A stretch of DNA of 64,000 nt from Azotobacter vinelandii CA (GTDB taxonomy: Bacteria; Pseudomonadota; Gammaproteobacteria; Pseudomonadales; Pseudomonadaceae), in NCBI RefSeq assembly GCF_000380335.1, contig NC_021149.1, positions 3,090,501 through 3,154,500 on the forward strand, in the 5' to 3' direction. The number at the start of each line of letters is the position of its first letter. The stretch's first letter is position 1. Below, one piece after another: positions 29,523 to 37,918 of the stretch. The position numbers and the translations under genes were made by a program. The notes beneath the pieces were generated by a model, which saw nothing but the letters and a program-made list of their open reading frames with translations, had not been told where the DNA came from and searched no databases.

Positions 29523-29862
29523 ACCTCCACGACTCTCGAAGTTGATTGGCCATGGAAAAGCAAAGATCGTCTCGGCAAAACATCCGAGCCTGATTTCATT
29601 TACGGCTTTCCAATGCATTATCCTGTCCGCCTCCATGGATATCCCTGTAAGGGAACTTCCAAAACCCTTCGTTCCGATCATGGCACCGAAAGCCTGCGCG
29701 GCCTGTTCCGGGCACGCTCGGAGGCGAGTATTTGGAAGTGCCCTCGTGAAGTTCATGTTGTCAGCCTGCCGCCGTCGATACCGGTGCCGTTCTTCAATGC
29801 CTGAATCAACCAGGCAGGCGCACCCTGATATCCCACTTCATTCTTGGCACAAGGAAACCACC
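29523..29862 (+). other. Intergenic region in the AT-richer block
   Basis: About 340 bases between two glycosyltransferase genes. Open frames exist on both strands but none has family similarity or a convincing start. No hairpin terminator or transposon end was seen. It may hold a remnant of a decayed gene, but nothing can be named. Confidence 0.3.
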
Positions 29863-30849
29863 ATGGCTCCGGAAAAGGTCAGCGTCATCATTCCCGTCTA
29901 CAACGTGGCACCTTATCTTGCGCAATGCCTGGATTCGGCCGTCAACCAGGACTACGACAACCTGGAGATCATCGCCGTCGATGACGGCTCCACGGATACC
30001 AGCCTGGAAATACTCGAGGCATTCCGTGCCAGGCACGGCAACCTGCTGGTCAGGAGCACAAAAAACCAGGGCGTATCGATCGCCAGAAACACCGGCCTCG
30101 AATTGGCCACAGGCGAATACATTCTGTTCGTCGACAGCGATGACTTTCTGGAAAGACAGGCCATATCCACCTGCGTGGAAATTCTCGGGCGCCAGCAGGT
30201 GGACATGGTCTTCTTTGCATCGACTGTCTTCTTCGATGGAGTGGACGAGAGCCTGAGAGAAAACTTCAGAGGCGAAAGAGTCCCAGACCTGCACGGCGCC
30301 TACATTCCGGCACATACCTTCTTCATTCAGTCGATCCGGCTCAAGAGCTATCTGATGATGCCCTATCTCTACATGTACCGGAGAAAGGAATTCGAAGGCC
30401 TGAGGTTCTATCCGGAGATAGTCCACGAGGACAATCTGTTCACGACCAGACTTCTCCTCGAAAAGGAACATGCCAGGATCGCCTGCATTCCGGACAGGCT
30501 TTACAACCGGCGTGTCCGACCCGAGTCGATCATGACGCAGAAGAAGCAGAAAAGGCATATAAACGGCTATCTCGTCGTCGCGCAGGAACTCCTGAAGATC
30601 AAGCTGCCCCCGGAAAACAGCGAAGCAGGAGCGGCCTTGAACCAGTTCGTCCAGCTCAACCTCCTCCGCGCCCTGGAAACCTGCAAGCTGACCTACGCGG
30701 GCAGACTCCCCCTGCACGTGAGGGGCAGACTGGTGATGCTGTTCGCAAGGACGAAAATCGAACGCCGGAAAGTCAAACGCATCCTGTTCTCCGTCTTTCC
30801 CGAACTGCTCGCCCTGAGAAACTCCCTCAGGAAAAGTCTGCACATGTAG
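29863..30849 (+). CDS. Glycosyltransferase family 2
   Basis: A 328-aa GT2 transferase: VSVIIPVYNVAPYLAQCLDS, VDDGSTDTS, metal-binding FVDSDDFLE, and IVHEDNLFT as the catalytic ED motif. The C-terminus is rich in basic residues. ATG 29863 has AAGGAA eight bases before it. Its architecture matches the previous GT2, and both probably came with the same acquired block. Sugar unknown. Confidence 0.85.
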   Translation: MAPEKVSVIIPVYNVAPYLAQCLDSAVNQDYDNLEIIAVDDGSTDTSLEILEAFRARHGNLLVRSTKNQGVSIARNTGLELATGEYILFVDSDDFLERQAISTCVEILGRQQVDMVFFASTVFFDGVDESLRENFRGERVPDLHGAYIPAHTFFIQSIRLKSYLMMPYLYMYRRKEFEGLRFYPEIVHEDNLFTTRLLLEKEHARIACIPDRLYNRRVRPESIMTQKKQKRHINGYLVVAQELLKIKLPPENSEAGAALNQFVQLNLLRALETCKLTYAGRLPLHVRGRLVMLFARTKIERRKVKRILFSVFPELLALRNSLRKSLHM

Positions 30850-31322
30850 CGGGGATCGATGGCCTACCGAGCCATGTCCTGCGCTGTCGCCGCGACCGAC
30901 CATCACGCACACCTCGGAGCCGACATGGCGCCGCTCCGGATGGTCCGGCTGCCGGATCGGCCACTTCGCAGGCGCACGCCTGTCCGGCCGCCAGGAGAAA
31001 ATCGTCCCGCCGCTTGGCTGCCGGCAGCGACACAACCTAGCCTTTGATAGCCCATGTTGTGTGAAGGGCTCTCCTTTTCCCGAGATGGAGCCTGAAGCAT
31101 GAAAGCATTCCCTCCGCTCCCGTCGCCGAGCAAGCCCGGCCGGACCAGCGCTGACGAGACACTAGCACCAGCCCCCAGCCCTCCGGCCCACGCCGTCAGC
31201 CACGGGAACCCCGCCCCCTCCGGCAGCGGGAATCCCCATTAGCGCCCTGGCCATCGGTAAACGCTTCCGGCTCCCCGTCGATCGCCTGAAAACGGATCGT
31301 CATTCCAGCGCCCCAAAGGCCC
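30850..31322 (+). other. Intergenic region before the Wza-type gene
   Basis: About 470 bases without a supportable gene. Composition returns to the high-GC level of the main locus. No transposon ends, strong hairpin or clear promoter were recognised. The distance suggests that the Wza-type gene has its own promoter here. Confidence 0.3.
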
Positions 31323-32462
31323 ATGGAGGGATTCGCCTTGTCCGTCCCGCACAGCGGCAGCGCGGCAGCGCGCCGTACACGCATCCTCGCTCTGGTAGCC
31401 GCCCTCCTCCAGGGCTGCATGTTCTCCCCCGGCCCCTACCTCGACACCTCCGAACTCCGCGGCAAGGGCCCGCCGGAAAGCCCGCGCTTCGAGCTGGTGC
31501 CCATCACCACCCGACTGGTGGCGACCCAGGAAGCCACCCGCGTCGTCGAGAAACTGCCGCCCGAGCTGACCGGCTACACCCCCGGCCCCTATCTGATCGG
31601 CGTCGGCGACGTGCTCAATATCACCGTCTGGGATCATCCGGAACTGACCAACCCGGCCGGCGTGCAGCAGTCGTCCGAAGCCAGCGGCCGCCCAGTGCGC
31701 CCCGACGGCCGCCTGTTCTACCCCTATATCGGCGAGATCCAGGCCGCCGGCCTGACCATCGAGCAATTGCGCAACGACATCGCCGGGCGCCTGGCCCGCT
31801 ATATCGAGAATCCGCAGGTGGATGTCGGCGTGAACCGTTTCGGCGGCCGCCGGGTGATTCTCACCGGAGCCTTCGGCAAGACCGGCCCGCAACCCCTGAC
31901 CACCATCCCCCTGTCGCTGCCGGAAGCCATCGGCCAGGCCGGCGTGGCCGCGGGAGCCGACATCGCCAGGCTGATCCTCAAGCGCAACGGCCGGGAATAC
32001 CGTCTCGACCTCGACACCCTGAACCGCGGCGGCGCGGAACTCGACCGCATCTACCTGAAGGACGGCGACCAGTTGCACCTGCCCAGCAACGACAGCCGGC
32101 GGATCTTCGTCCTGGGCGAGGTCATCTCGCCCGGCCCGCTGTCCTTCAGAAGCCGCAGCATGACCCTGACCGAAGTGATCGGCCTGGTCAGGGGCCTGCG
32201 CCAGGAAACCTCCGATCCGCAGGCCGTCTACGTGATACGCGGGGTGGGCGATCTCGAACGGGAAACCGCCCAAGTCTTCCAGTTGGACGCCGAGTCGCCG
32301 GCCGCCCTGGTGCTGGCCGCGCATTTCCACGTCGAGCCCCAGGACGTGGTGTACGTCGGCGCCGCCGGCATCACCCGCTGGAACCGCTTCATCAGCCAGT
32401 TGCTGCCTTCGGGTACCTTCCTCAGGACAGGCATCAATCTGGAGGACGACCTGAACCGATAG
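31323..32462 (+). CDS. wza: Wza-type polysaccharide export outer-membrane lipoprotein
   Basis: A 379-aa outer-membrane channel subunit. The signal peptide ends in the lipobox LLQGC (Cys at about residue 32). The Poly_export domain follows (YLIGVGDVLNITVWDHPEL, about 90-175), then SLBB domains (RRVILTGAFGKTGPQPL and RRIFVLGEVISPGPLSF). The C-terminal RWNRFISQLLPS helix is that which lines the pore in Wza. It should work with the Wzc-type kinase at 1961-4165, from which it is separated by about 27 kb. It converges on fadD1 with only 15 bases between stops. A TTG at 31338 is an alternative start. Confidence 0.9.
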   Translation: MEGFALSVPHSGSAAARRTRILALVAALLQGCMFSPGPYLDTSELRGKGPPESPRFELVPITTRLVATQEATRVVEKLPPELTGYTPGPYLIGVGDVLNITVWDHPELTNPAGVQQSSEASGRPVRPDGRLFYPYIGEIQAAGLTIEQLRNDIAGRLARYIENPQVDVGVNRFGGRRVILTGAFGKTGPQPLTTIPLSLPEAIGQAGVAAGADIARLILKRNGREYRLDLDTLNRGGAELDRIYLKDGDQLHLPSNDSRRIFVLGEVISPGPLSFRSRSMTLTEVIGLVRGLRQETSDPQAVYVIRGVGDLERETAQVFQLDAESPAALVLAAHFHVEPQDVVYVGAAGITRWNRFISQLLPSGTFLRTGINLEDDLNR

Positions 32463-32477
32463 CGGACGACGCGCGCC

Positions 32478-34181
32478 TCAGGAGCCGGCATGCTCCACGC
32501 CGGCCGCCTGCCCCGGCGCGCCGTCGCGCAGTTCGCGGCGCAGGATCTTGCCGACGTTGCTGGTCGGCAGGCGGTCGCGGAATTCGACGTGTTTCGGCCG
32601 CTTGTAGCCGGTGAGGTTGTCGTGCATGTGGCGCAGCACCCGCTCCTCGGTCAGGCCCGAACCGGGCCTGGGCACCACGAAGAGCTTGATCGCCTCGCCG
32701 GTGCGCTCGTCGGGCACGCCGATGGCGGCGCACTGCAGCACTCCCGGCAGGGCGGCGAGCACTTCTTCCAGCTCGTTCGGATAGACGTTGAAACCGGACA
32801 CCAGAATCATGTCCTTCTTGCGGTCGACGATGCGCAGGTAGCCGTCGGGTTCGATCACCGCGATGTCGCCGGTGCGCAGCCAGCCGTCGGCATCGAGCAC
32901 TTCGGCGGTGGCCCCGGGGTTCTGCCAGTAGCCCTTCATCACCTGCGGCCCCTTCACCCAGAGTTCGCCGCTGCTGCCGGACGGCACTTCCCTGCCCTGT
33001 TCGTCGACCACCTTGCACAGGGTCGAGGCCAGCGGCATGCCGATGGTGCCGGGGCGGATGTGGCCATAGGGGTTGCCGGAAACCACCGGGCTGGCCTCGG
33101 TGAGGCCATAGCCTTCGAGGACCTCGCAGCCGGTGAGGCCTTTCCAGCACTCGGCGGTGGCCTGCTGCAGAGCCATGCCGCCGGACAGGGTCAGCTTCAG
33201 CGCGGAGAAGTCCAGGCAGCGGAAACCCTCGTCGTGACACAGCGCGGCGAACAGGGTGTTGAGGCCGACGAAGCCGCTGAACCTCCACTTCCTCAACACG
33301 CGGACCATGCCCGGCAGGTCGCGCGGATCGGTGATCAACAGGTTGTGGTTGCCGATCAGCATCATCGCCATGCAGTGCAGGGTGAAGGCGTAGATGTGGT
33401 AGAGCGGCAGCGGTGCGACCAGGGTCTCGCAGCCCTCGCCCAGGACGCCGGCGACCAGCGCCCGGCATTGCAGCATGTTGGCCACCAGATTGCGCTGGGT
33501 GAGCATGGCTCCCTTGGGCGTGCCGGTAGTGCCGCCGGTGTACTGCAGCACGGCGATATCGTCGGGCGCCGCCGCGACCTCGCGCAGCGTCCGTTCGCGG
33601 CCCCGGCTCAAGGCCTCGGTGAACTTCAGCGCCTGCGGCAGGTGGTAAGCCGGCACCATGCGCTTGAGGTGGCGCACCACGGCGTTGACCAGCACGCGCC
33701 TGAACGGCGGCAGCAGGTCGCCGACCTCGGTGACCAGCACATGGCGGATGCCGGTCCGCGGCAGGACCTCCTCGACCAGATGCGCCTTGTTGGCCAGGCA
33801 GACGAGCACCTTGGCCCCGGAATCGTTGAACTGGTGCAGCATCTCCCGGGCGGTGTACAGCGGATTGGTATTGACCACGACCAGCCCGGCGCGCAGGGCA
33901 CCGAACACCGCCACCGGATACTGCAGGAGGTTGGGCAGTTGCACGGCGATGCGGTCGCCCTCCTGCACGCCCTCCAGTCCCTGCAGGAAGGCGGCGAAGG
34001 TGCCGGACAGTTCGTATAGCTCGCCGTAGCTCAGGGTCCGGCCGAGGTTGCTGAAGGCCGGCCGATCGGCGAAGCGCTGGCAGGAGGCTTTCAGCACGGC
34101 GGGAATGTTGGGGTACGGATCGGGATCGATTTCGCCGACCGGGCCGGCGGAATACTTGTCCTTCCAGAAATTCTCGATCAT
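32478..34181 (-). CDS. fadD1: Long-chain fatty acid-CoA ligase
   Basis: Acyl-CoA synthetase of 567 aa that activates exogenous fatty acids for beta-oxidation. The ATP-binding motif is YTGGTTGTPKGAM, the adenylate-forming core is GYGLTEASP, and the C-terminal hinge region is VDRKKDMILVSGFNVYP, with the catalytic lysine near GKILRREL. The N-terminus MIENFWKDKY matches Pseudomonas FadD1 rather than FadD2. In Pseudomonas aeruginosa fadD1, fadD2 and phaJ1 are close neighbours. Here fadD2 is absent and phaJ1 is divergent. Confidence 0.9.
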   Translation of the reverse strand: MIENFWKDKYSAGPVGEIDPDPYPNIPAVLKASCQRFADRPAFSNLGRTLSYGELYELSGTFAAFLQGLEGVQEGDRIAVQLPNLLQYPVAVFGALRAGLVVVNTNPLYTAREMLHQFNDSGAKVLVCLANKAHLVEEVLPRTGIRHVLVTEVGDLLPPFRRVLVNAVVRHLKRMVPAYHLPQALKFTEALSRGRERTLREVAAAPDDIAVLQYTGGTTGTPKGAMLTQRNLVANMLQCRALVAGVLGEGCETLVAPLPLYHIYAFTLHCMAMMLIGNHNLLITDPRDLPGMVRVLRKWRFSGFVGLNTLFAALCHDEGFRCLDFSALKLTLSGGMALQQATAECWKGLTGCEVLEGYGLTEASPVVSGNPYGHIRPGTIGMPLASTLCKVVDEQGREVPSGSSGELWVKGPQVMKGYWQNPGATAEVLDADGWLRTGDIAVIEPDGYLRIVDRKKDMILVSGFNVYPNELEEVLAALPGVLQCAAIGVPDERTGEAIKLFVVPRPGSGLTEERVLRHMHDNLTGYKRPKHVEFRDRLPTSNVGKILRRELRDGAPGQAAGVEHAGS

Positions 34182-34383
34182 GCAGCTACTACTCCGTACT
34201 TTGGCGCAGGTTGAGTTCTTATTGTCCGCTGGCAGACAGGCGGGCCGAGGGTAACAGGCACGGCCGCTCCCCCGGAAGGCCCGCAAACCGTGCCTCTCGC
34301 CCGCCGGACGGGCATTTCCTGCGTACCGGGCCGAGTCGCGTACGAATCGGTGCTCTTTCCGTGAAAACCCCGGCGCCCGGCAC

Positions 34384-34389
34384 TACAAT
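34384..34389 (+). promoter_or_regulatory. Candidate -10 element for phaJ1
   Basis: TACAAT lies about 92 bases before the phaJ1 start in the 299-base region between the divergent fadD1 and phaJ1 genes. The corresponding -35 region has no good match, so the promoter may depend on an activator or this may be chance. Confidence 0.25.
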
Positions 34390-34480
34390 GCGGGCTTTGT
34401 GCAACCGATCCGAATCTTCCCGCGCCCATCGCCCCGATGGGGACTCCTTTCCTCCTATAGATGAATTCCAAGGAAACTGC

Positions 34481-34951
34481 ATGAGCCAGGTTACCAACGT
34501 CCCCTATGGCGATCTCGAAGTCGGCCAGAAGGCCAGCTATAGCAAGACCGTGGAGGAAAAGGACATCCAACTGTTCGCCGCCCTCTCCGGCGACCACAAC
34601 CCGGTACACCTGGACCCCGAGTTCGCCGCCCGCAGCCCGTACAAGGAGCGCATCGCCCACGGCATGTTCAGCGGCGCGCTGATCAGCGCCGCGGTGGCCT
34701 GCACCATGCCCGGCCCGGGCACCATCTACCTGGGCCAGACCATGCAGTTCACCCGTGCGGTGAAGCTCGGCGACACTCTCACCGTGCGTCTGGAAATCCT
34801 CGAGAAACTGCCGAAGTTCCGCGTGCGCATCGCCACCCGCGTCTACAACCAGCGCGACGAACTGGTGGTCGACGGCGAGGCGGAAATCCTCGCCCCGCGC
34901 CGCCAGCAGAGCGTCGAATTGACCCGCCTGCCAACGATCAGCATCGGCTGA
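34481..34951 (+). CDS. phaJ1: (R)-specific enoyl-CoA hydratase, MaoC-like
   Basis: Hot-dog fold hydratase of 156 aa that converts trans-2-enoyl-CoA from beta-oxidation to (R)-3-hydroxyacyl-CoA, a precursor for polyhydroxyalkanoate. The catalytic Asp-His pair is in FAALSGDHNPVHLD. RIAHGMFSGALISA and GTIYLGQTMQFTRAVKLGD match PhaJ1 of Pseudomonas closely, as do its length and ISIG C-terminus. ATG 34481 follows AAGGAA. It is divergent from fadD1, a sensible pairing for fatty acid use. Confidence 0.93.
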   Translation: MSQVTNVPYGDLEVGQKASYSKTVEEKDIQLFAALSGDHNPVHLDPEFAARSPYKERIAHGMFSGALISAAVACTMPGPGTIYLGQTMQFTRAVKLGDTLTVRLEILEKLPKFRVRIATRVYNQRDELVVDGEAEILAPRRQQSVELTRLPTISIG

Positions 34952-34958
34952 GCGCCCC

Positions 34959-34981
34959 GGCCCCGCCGCCCGCGCGGGGCC
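34959..34981 (+). terminator. GC-rich hairpin after phaJ1
   Basis: GGCCCCGC at 34959-34966 pairs exactly with GCGGGGCC at 34974-34981 around a 7-base loop, 8 bases after the phaJ1 stop. No T-run follows, so it may only slow transcription or protect the 3' end. Confidence 0.4.
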
Positions 34982-35074
34982 GCGCCCCATCCCCTCGCCA
35001 GATGCGCTGCCACCTGCTTGAATGACCCGGCCCGCCGCAGCGGCGGGGCCCCGCACAGCAGAAGGAAATACGCC

Positions 35075-36313
35075 ATGAAGATCGTCAACGCCCGCCTGCG
35101 CGGCCGCGAAGGCCTCCAGCGCATCGAACTGGACGGCGCGCGCATCGCCGCCATAGCCGCGCAACCGGCGCCCGCCGAGGCCGGCGGCGACGAGTTGGAC
35201 GCCGCCGGCAACCTGGTGGTACCGCCCTTCGTCGAACCGCACATCCACCTGGACGCCACCCTCACCGCCGGCGAGCCGGCCTGGAACATGAGCGGCACCC
35301 TGTTCGAAGGCATCGAGCGCTGGGCCGAGCGCAAGGCGCTGGTCACCCACGAGGACATCAAGACCCGGGCGAAGAAGGCCATCGACATGCTGGTCGAGCA
35401 CGGCATCCAGCACGTGCGCACCCACGTCGACGTCACCGACCCGACGCTGGCCGCGCTCAAGGCGATGCTCGAGGTGCGCGAGGAAACCCGTCACCTGATC
35501 GACCTGCAGATCGTCGCCTTTCCCCAGGAAGGCATCGAGTCCTACCAGGGCGGCCGCGAGCTGATGACCGAGGCCATCGCCCTGGGCGCCGACGTGGTCG
35601 GCGGCATCCCGCATTTCGAGAACACCCGCGAGCAGGGCGTCGGCTCGATCAAATTCCTCATGGACCTGGCCGAGCGCACCGGCTGCCTGGTCGACGTGCA
35701 CTGCGACGAAACCGACGATCCACAGTCGCGATTTCTCGAGGTGCTCGCCGAGGAGGCACGGGTGCGCGACATGGGCGAGCGGGTCACCGCCAGTCACACC
35801 ACGGCCATGGGCTCATGGGACAACGCCTACTGCTCCAAGCTGTTCCGCCTGCTGAAGCTGTCGCGGATCAACTTCGTCTCCTGTCCCACCGAGAGCATCC
35901 ACCTGCAGGGGCGCTTCGACACCTTTCCCAAGCGCCGCGGCCTGACCCGGGTCGCCGAACTGGACCGCGCCGGGCTGAACGTCTGCTTCGGCCAGGACTC
36001 CATCGTCGATCCCTGGTATCCACTGGGCAACGGCAACATCCTGCGCATCCTCGAAGCCGGCCTGCACATCTGCCACATGCTCGGCTACGCCGACCTGCAA
36101 CGCGCCCTCGATCTGATCACCGAGCACAGCGCCAAGGCCCTGCACCTGGGCGAGCGCTACGGCCTGGAAGTCGGGCGGCCGGCCAACCTGCTGATCCTCT
36201 CGGCGGCCAACGACTACGAGATGTTGCGCAGCCAGGGCCACGCGCTGGTATCGATCCGCCACGGGGAGATCCTGATGCGCCGCACGCCGGCGCGGATCGA
36301 ACGCCATCGCTGA
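35075..36313 (+). CDS. codA: Cytosine deaminase
   Basis: Amidohydrolase of 412 aa, close in length to Escherichia coli CodA, which deaminates cytosine to uracil for pyrimidine salvage. Metal ligands and active site are visible: EPHIHLDAT near residue 59, VDVHCDETDD, ASHTTAMGSWDNAY, and FGQDSIVDPWYPLG with the conserved aspartate. AGAAGGAA precedes the start. No permease gene (codB) adjoins it. It is downstream of phaJ1 by about 120 bases containing a GC-rich hairpin (34959-34981), so it is probably a separate unit. Confidence 0.9.
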   Translation: MKIVNARLRGREGLQRIELDGARIAAIAAQPAPAEAGGDELDAAGNLVVPPFVEPHIHLDATLTAGEPAWNMSGTLFEGIERWAERKALVTHEDIKTRAKKAIDMLVEHGIQHVRTHVDVTDPTLAALKAMLEVREETRHLIDLQIVAFPQEGIESYQGGRELMTEAIALGADVVGGIPHFENTREQGVGSIKFLMDLAERTGCLVDVHCDETDDPQSRFLEVLAEEARVRDMGERVTASHTTAMGSWDNAYCSKLFRLLKLSRINFVSCPTESIHLQGRFDTFPKRRGLTRVAELDRAGLNVCFGQDSIVDPWYPLGNGNILRILEAGLHICHMLGYADLQRALDLITEHSAKALHLGERYGLEVGRPANLLILSAANDYEMLRSQGHALVSIRHGEILMRRTPARIERHR

Positions 36314-36424
36314 ATCGCCACGGCGCCCTTCCCGCGGCCGGCGAACCGGCGAGCGCGCGGACGGCGCCCAGGGACAGGATCGCCGACACGCCTGCCCCAC
36401 TGGCGGAAAGAGGAAAAATCGAAC

Positions 36425-36451
36425 AAAAAAAAAGGGCGACTAACGTCGCCC
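36425..36451 (-). terminator. Intrinsic terminator of the PhrS/CcoM transcript
   Basis: GGGCGAC and GTCGCCC (36434-36440 and 36445-36451) form a perfect 7-bp stem with a 4-base loop. On the minus strand they are followed directly by nine T residues (36433-36425), a textbook rho-independent terminator 39 bases past the CcoM stop. Confidence 0.9.
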
Positions 36452-36489
36452 GAAAGTGCCTTGCGTGCTCTGGAATCCGAAGGACTTCG

Positions 36490-36600
36490 TTATTTGTATT
36501 TCCGTGCGTCCTTCCAGATGAAATAACCGATCCCACCGGTGAAAACGAATATCAATCCCGCGACTGCCGTCCCCGCCACTACCACTTCATCGACCAACAT
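36490..36600 (-). CDS. ccoM: CcoM-like cbb3-oxidase small subunit (36 aa)
   Basis: The 36-residue peptide has the order M-L-V-D-E-V-V-V-A-G, one hydrophobic segment (about residues 8-28) and the end GYFIWKDARKYK. This matches the single-span CcoM peptide known from the Pseudomonas stutzeri cbb3 cytochrome oxidase, where it stabilises the complex. It lies alone, not in a cco operon, which is also the case in Pseudomonas. GAAGAG lies about 9 bases before the ATG. An Anr box and an intrinsic terminator frame it, fitting expression under low oxygen. It is too short for usual gene callers. Confidence 0.75.
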   Translation of the reverse strand: MLVDEVVVAGTAVAGLIFVFTGGIGYFIWKDARKYK

Positions 36601-36666
36601 GGCTGGCACTCTTCACCGTTGCTCTCTTCGATGGACTCAAGGTAACTGTAACAACGTCTGGAAAAA

Positions 36667-36680
36667 TTGATCGGAGTCAA
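36667..36680 (-). promoter_or_regulatory. Anr/FNR box
   Basis: On the minus strand it reads TTGAC-TCCG-ATCAA, a near-perfect match to the FNR/Anr consensus TTGAT-N4-ATCAA. Its centre (36673.5) is placed so that a class II start would fall near 36632, with TACCTT at the -10 position. It lies 67-80 bases before the ccoM start codon. Confidence 0.75.
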
Positions 36681-37062
36681 TATCGCTCGATAGTTGGCAA
36701 ACGGCATGGAAAAGAGCTGACATGGATCAATTCAGGTGCGGCGGGAAGTCGCGGCTGGCGCGGCCTCCAGCCTGTTCGAAGTTTCCGGGAACAAATCCGC
36801 GATATCCGCATGGATTTATTTCAAGCATCTCCGGAGTGATGAAATCTTCATCGACATACTATCCATACACAACTTCGCCACTGATTGGCCATTATCGAGG
36901 CGAAATAGTTCAGGAAAAGCCAATTACACGAAAATGACACGACTCGACGGATTATGCCTTTCGGCGATAGACATATATGAAAGAAACTTTCTCATATGAA
37001 GCGAACGGCTGCGCAAGCCGTTGCAGGACGATCGTGGCAATGCTCCTGCGGCTCGGGGCCGT
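36681..37062. other. Intergenic region between the Anr-controlled transcript and the isomerase operon
   Basis: About 380 bases with higher A/T content, between the Anr box and the end of the minus-strand isomerase gene. No coding frame has family similarity. A small perfect hairpin, AACGGCT and AGCCGTT, lies at about 37003-37021 without a T-run. Confidence 0.3.
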
Positions 37063-37085
37063 GCCCCCGCCTTTGCGGCGGGGGC
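37063..37085 (-). terminator. Hairpin after the isomerase/oxidoreductase operon
   Basis: GCCCCCGCC (37063-37071) pairs with GGCGGGGGC (37077-37085) over nine bases, with a 5-base loop, six bases past the isomerase stop on the minus strand. There is no T-run, so the terminator call is tentative. Confidence 0.5.
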
Positions 37086-37091
37086 GGTCCT

Positions 37092-37907
37092 TCAGAGCTG
37101 CGCCAGCAGGACGCGGGCCTTGTCGATGGCGGTCCGGGCGCGTTCGAGGGCTCCGACACCCCGCTCGAGCAACTGCCGGGTGGGGATTTCCAGGCTGAGC
37201 GGCAGGTTCGCCGGCAAGGCGCGCAACAGGCCGGGCAGATCGCAATCGCCGTCGCCGGGGAAGCGCCGCTCGTTGCGCGCCTGGCGCAGGATCTCGTCCA
37301 TGTCGTCCGGGCGCGGCCCGGCCACGTCGCACAACTGCGCGTAATGGATGCGTGCCGGGTCGAGCCGGGCCAGATCCTCCAGGTGCGAAGCGGAGCGGTC
37401 GAAATGGAAGGCGTCGACCAGCACGCAGCCGTTGGCGCGTCCGGCGTTGTCGACGATGCGCATGGCCTGGGTCAGGTCGCGGGCGTCGGTCCAAGGCATG
37501 AACTCCAGGTGCGGATCGAGGCCGAAACCGGCCGCCAGATCGCACAGGGCGGCGAAGTTGTCGGTCTGCCGCGCCTCGTCGGGATCGTTGCCGGCCACCA
37601 GCACCGCGCTTGCGCCCAGCTCGGCGCCGGCGGCGAGAATCACTTCGAAATCGGCGACGCGGGTATCCGGCTTCAAGCGCAGGATTTCCACGTCGAACAC
37701 CCCGATTCCGGTATCGCGCAGGCGCGCCAGGGTCTGCCGGCGCAACCCGGCATCGGCGACCAGGGGGAAATGGTGTTCCTCGGCGGTGGCCGGCACCAGG
37801 CGCAGGCCGACATGGCTGTAGCCGGCACGGGCGGCCACCTCCACCATGTCGGGCGGGGACAGTTCGAGCACGGTCAGGGCGGCCAGGGACAGAATGCGTT
37901 CGCTCAT
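37092..37907 (-). CDS. Sugar phosphate isomerase/epimerase family protein (TIM barrel)
   Basis: A 271-aa xylose-isomerase-like TIM-barrel protein. Metal-site segments are recognisable: LDPHLEFMPWTDARDL, LVDAFHFDRS, IHYAQLCDV and LSLEIPTRQLL, with the acidic and histidine ligands typical of the AP-endonuclease-2 superfamily. The real substrate may be a sugar, inositol derivative or hydroxy-cyclic acid. It is 11 bases downstream of a Gfo/Idh/MocA oxidoreductase, a common pairing in inositol- or sugar-like catabolism. Confidence 0.8.
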   Translation of the reverse strand: MSERILSLAALTVLELSPPDMVEVAARAGYSHVGLRLVPATAEEHHFPLVADAGLRRQTLARLRDTGIGVFDVEILRLKPDTRVADFEVILAAGAELGASAVLVAGNDPDEARQTDNFAALCDLAAGFGLDPHLEFMPWTDARDLTQAMRIVDNAGRANGCVLVDAFHFDRSASHLEDLARLDPARIHYAQLCDVAGPRPDDMDEILRQARNERRFPGDGDCDLPGLLRALPANLPLSLEIPTRQLLERGVGALERARTAIDKARVLLAQL

Positions 37908-37918
37908 GGCGGATCTCT

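Larger units (their letters stand above)
36425..36632 (-). ncRNA. phrS: PhrS-like Anr-dependent small RNA encoding CcoM
   Basis: Predicted transcript of about 208 nt. The inferred start (about 36632) lies 41-42 bases from the centre of an Anr box, with TACCTT as -10 element at 36644-36639. The end is the intrinsic terminator at 36425-36451. PhrS of Pseudomonas aeruginosa is an Anr-activated sRNA of just over 200 nt that contains a small conserved reading frame and lies near the AlkB-like and rapA genes; the same context is present here about 8 kb away. Identity is inferred from size, regulation, embedded frame and neighbourhood; the pqsR-pairing element was not verified. Confidence 0.65.

Noticed and set aside
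37003-37021. A perfect small hairpin AACGGCT/AGCCGTT as a terminator.
   Set aside because: No T-run follows on either strand, and it is more than 70 bases past the isomerase stop, where a closer hairpin exists.
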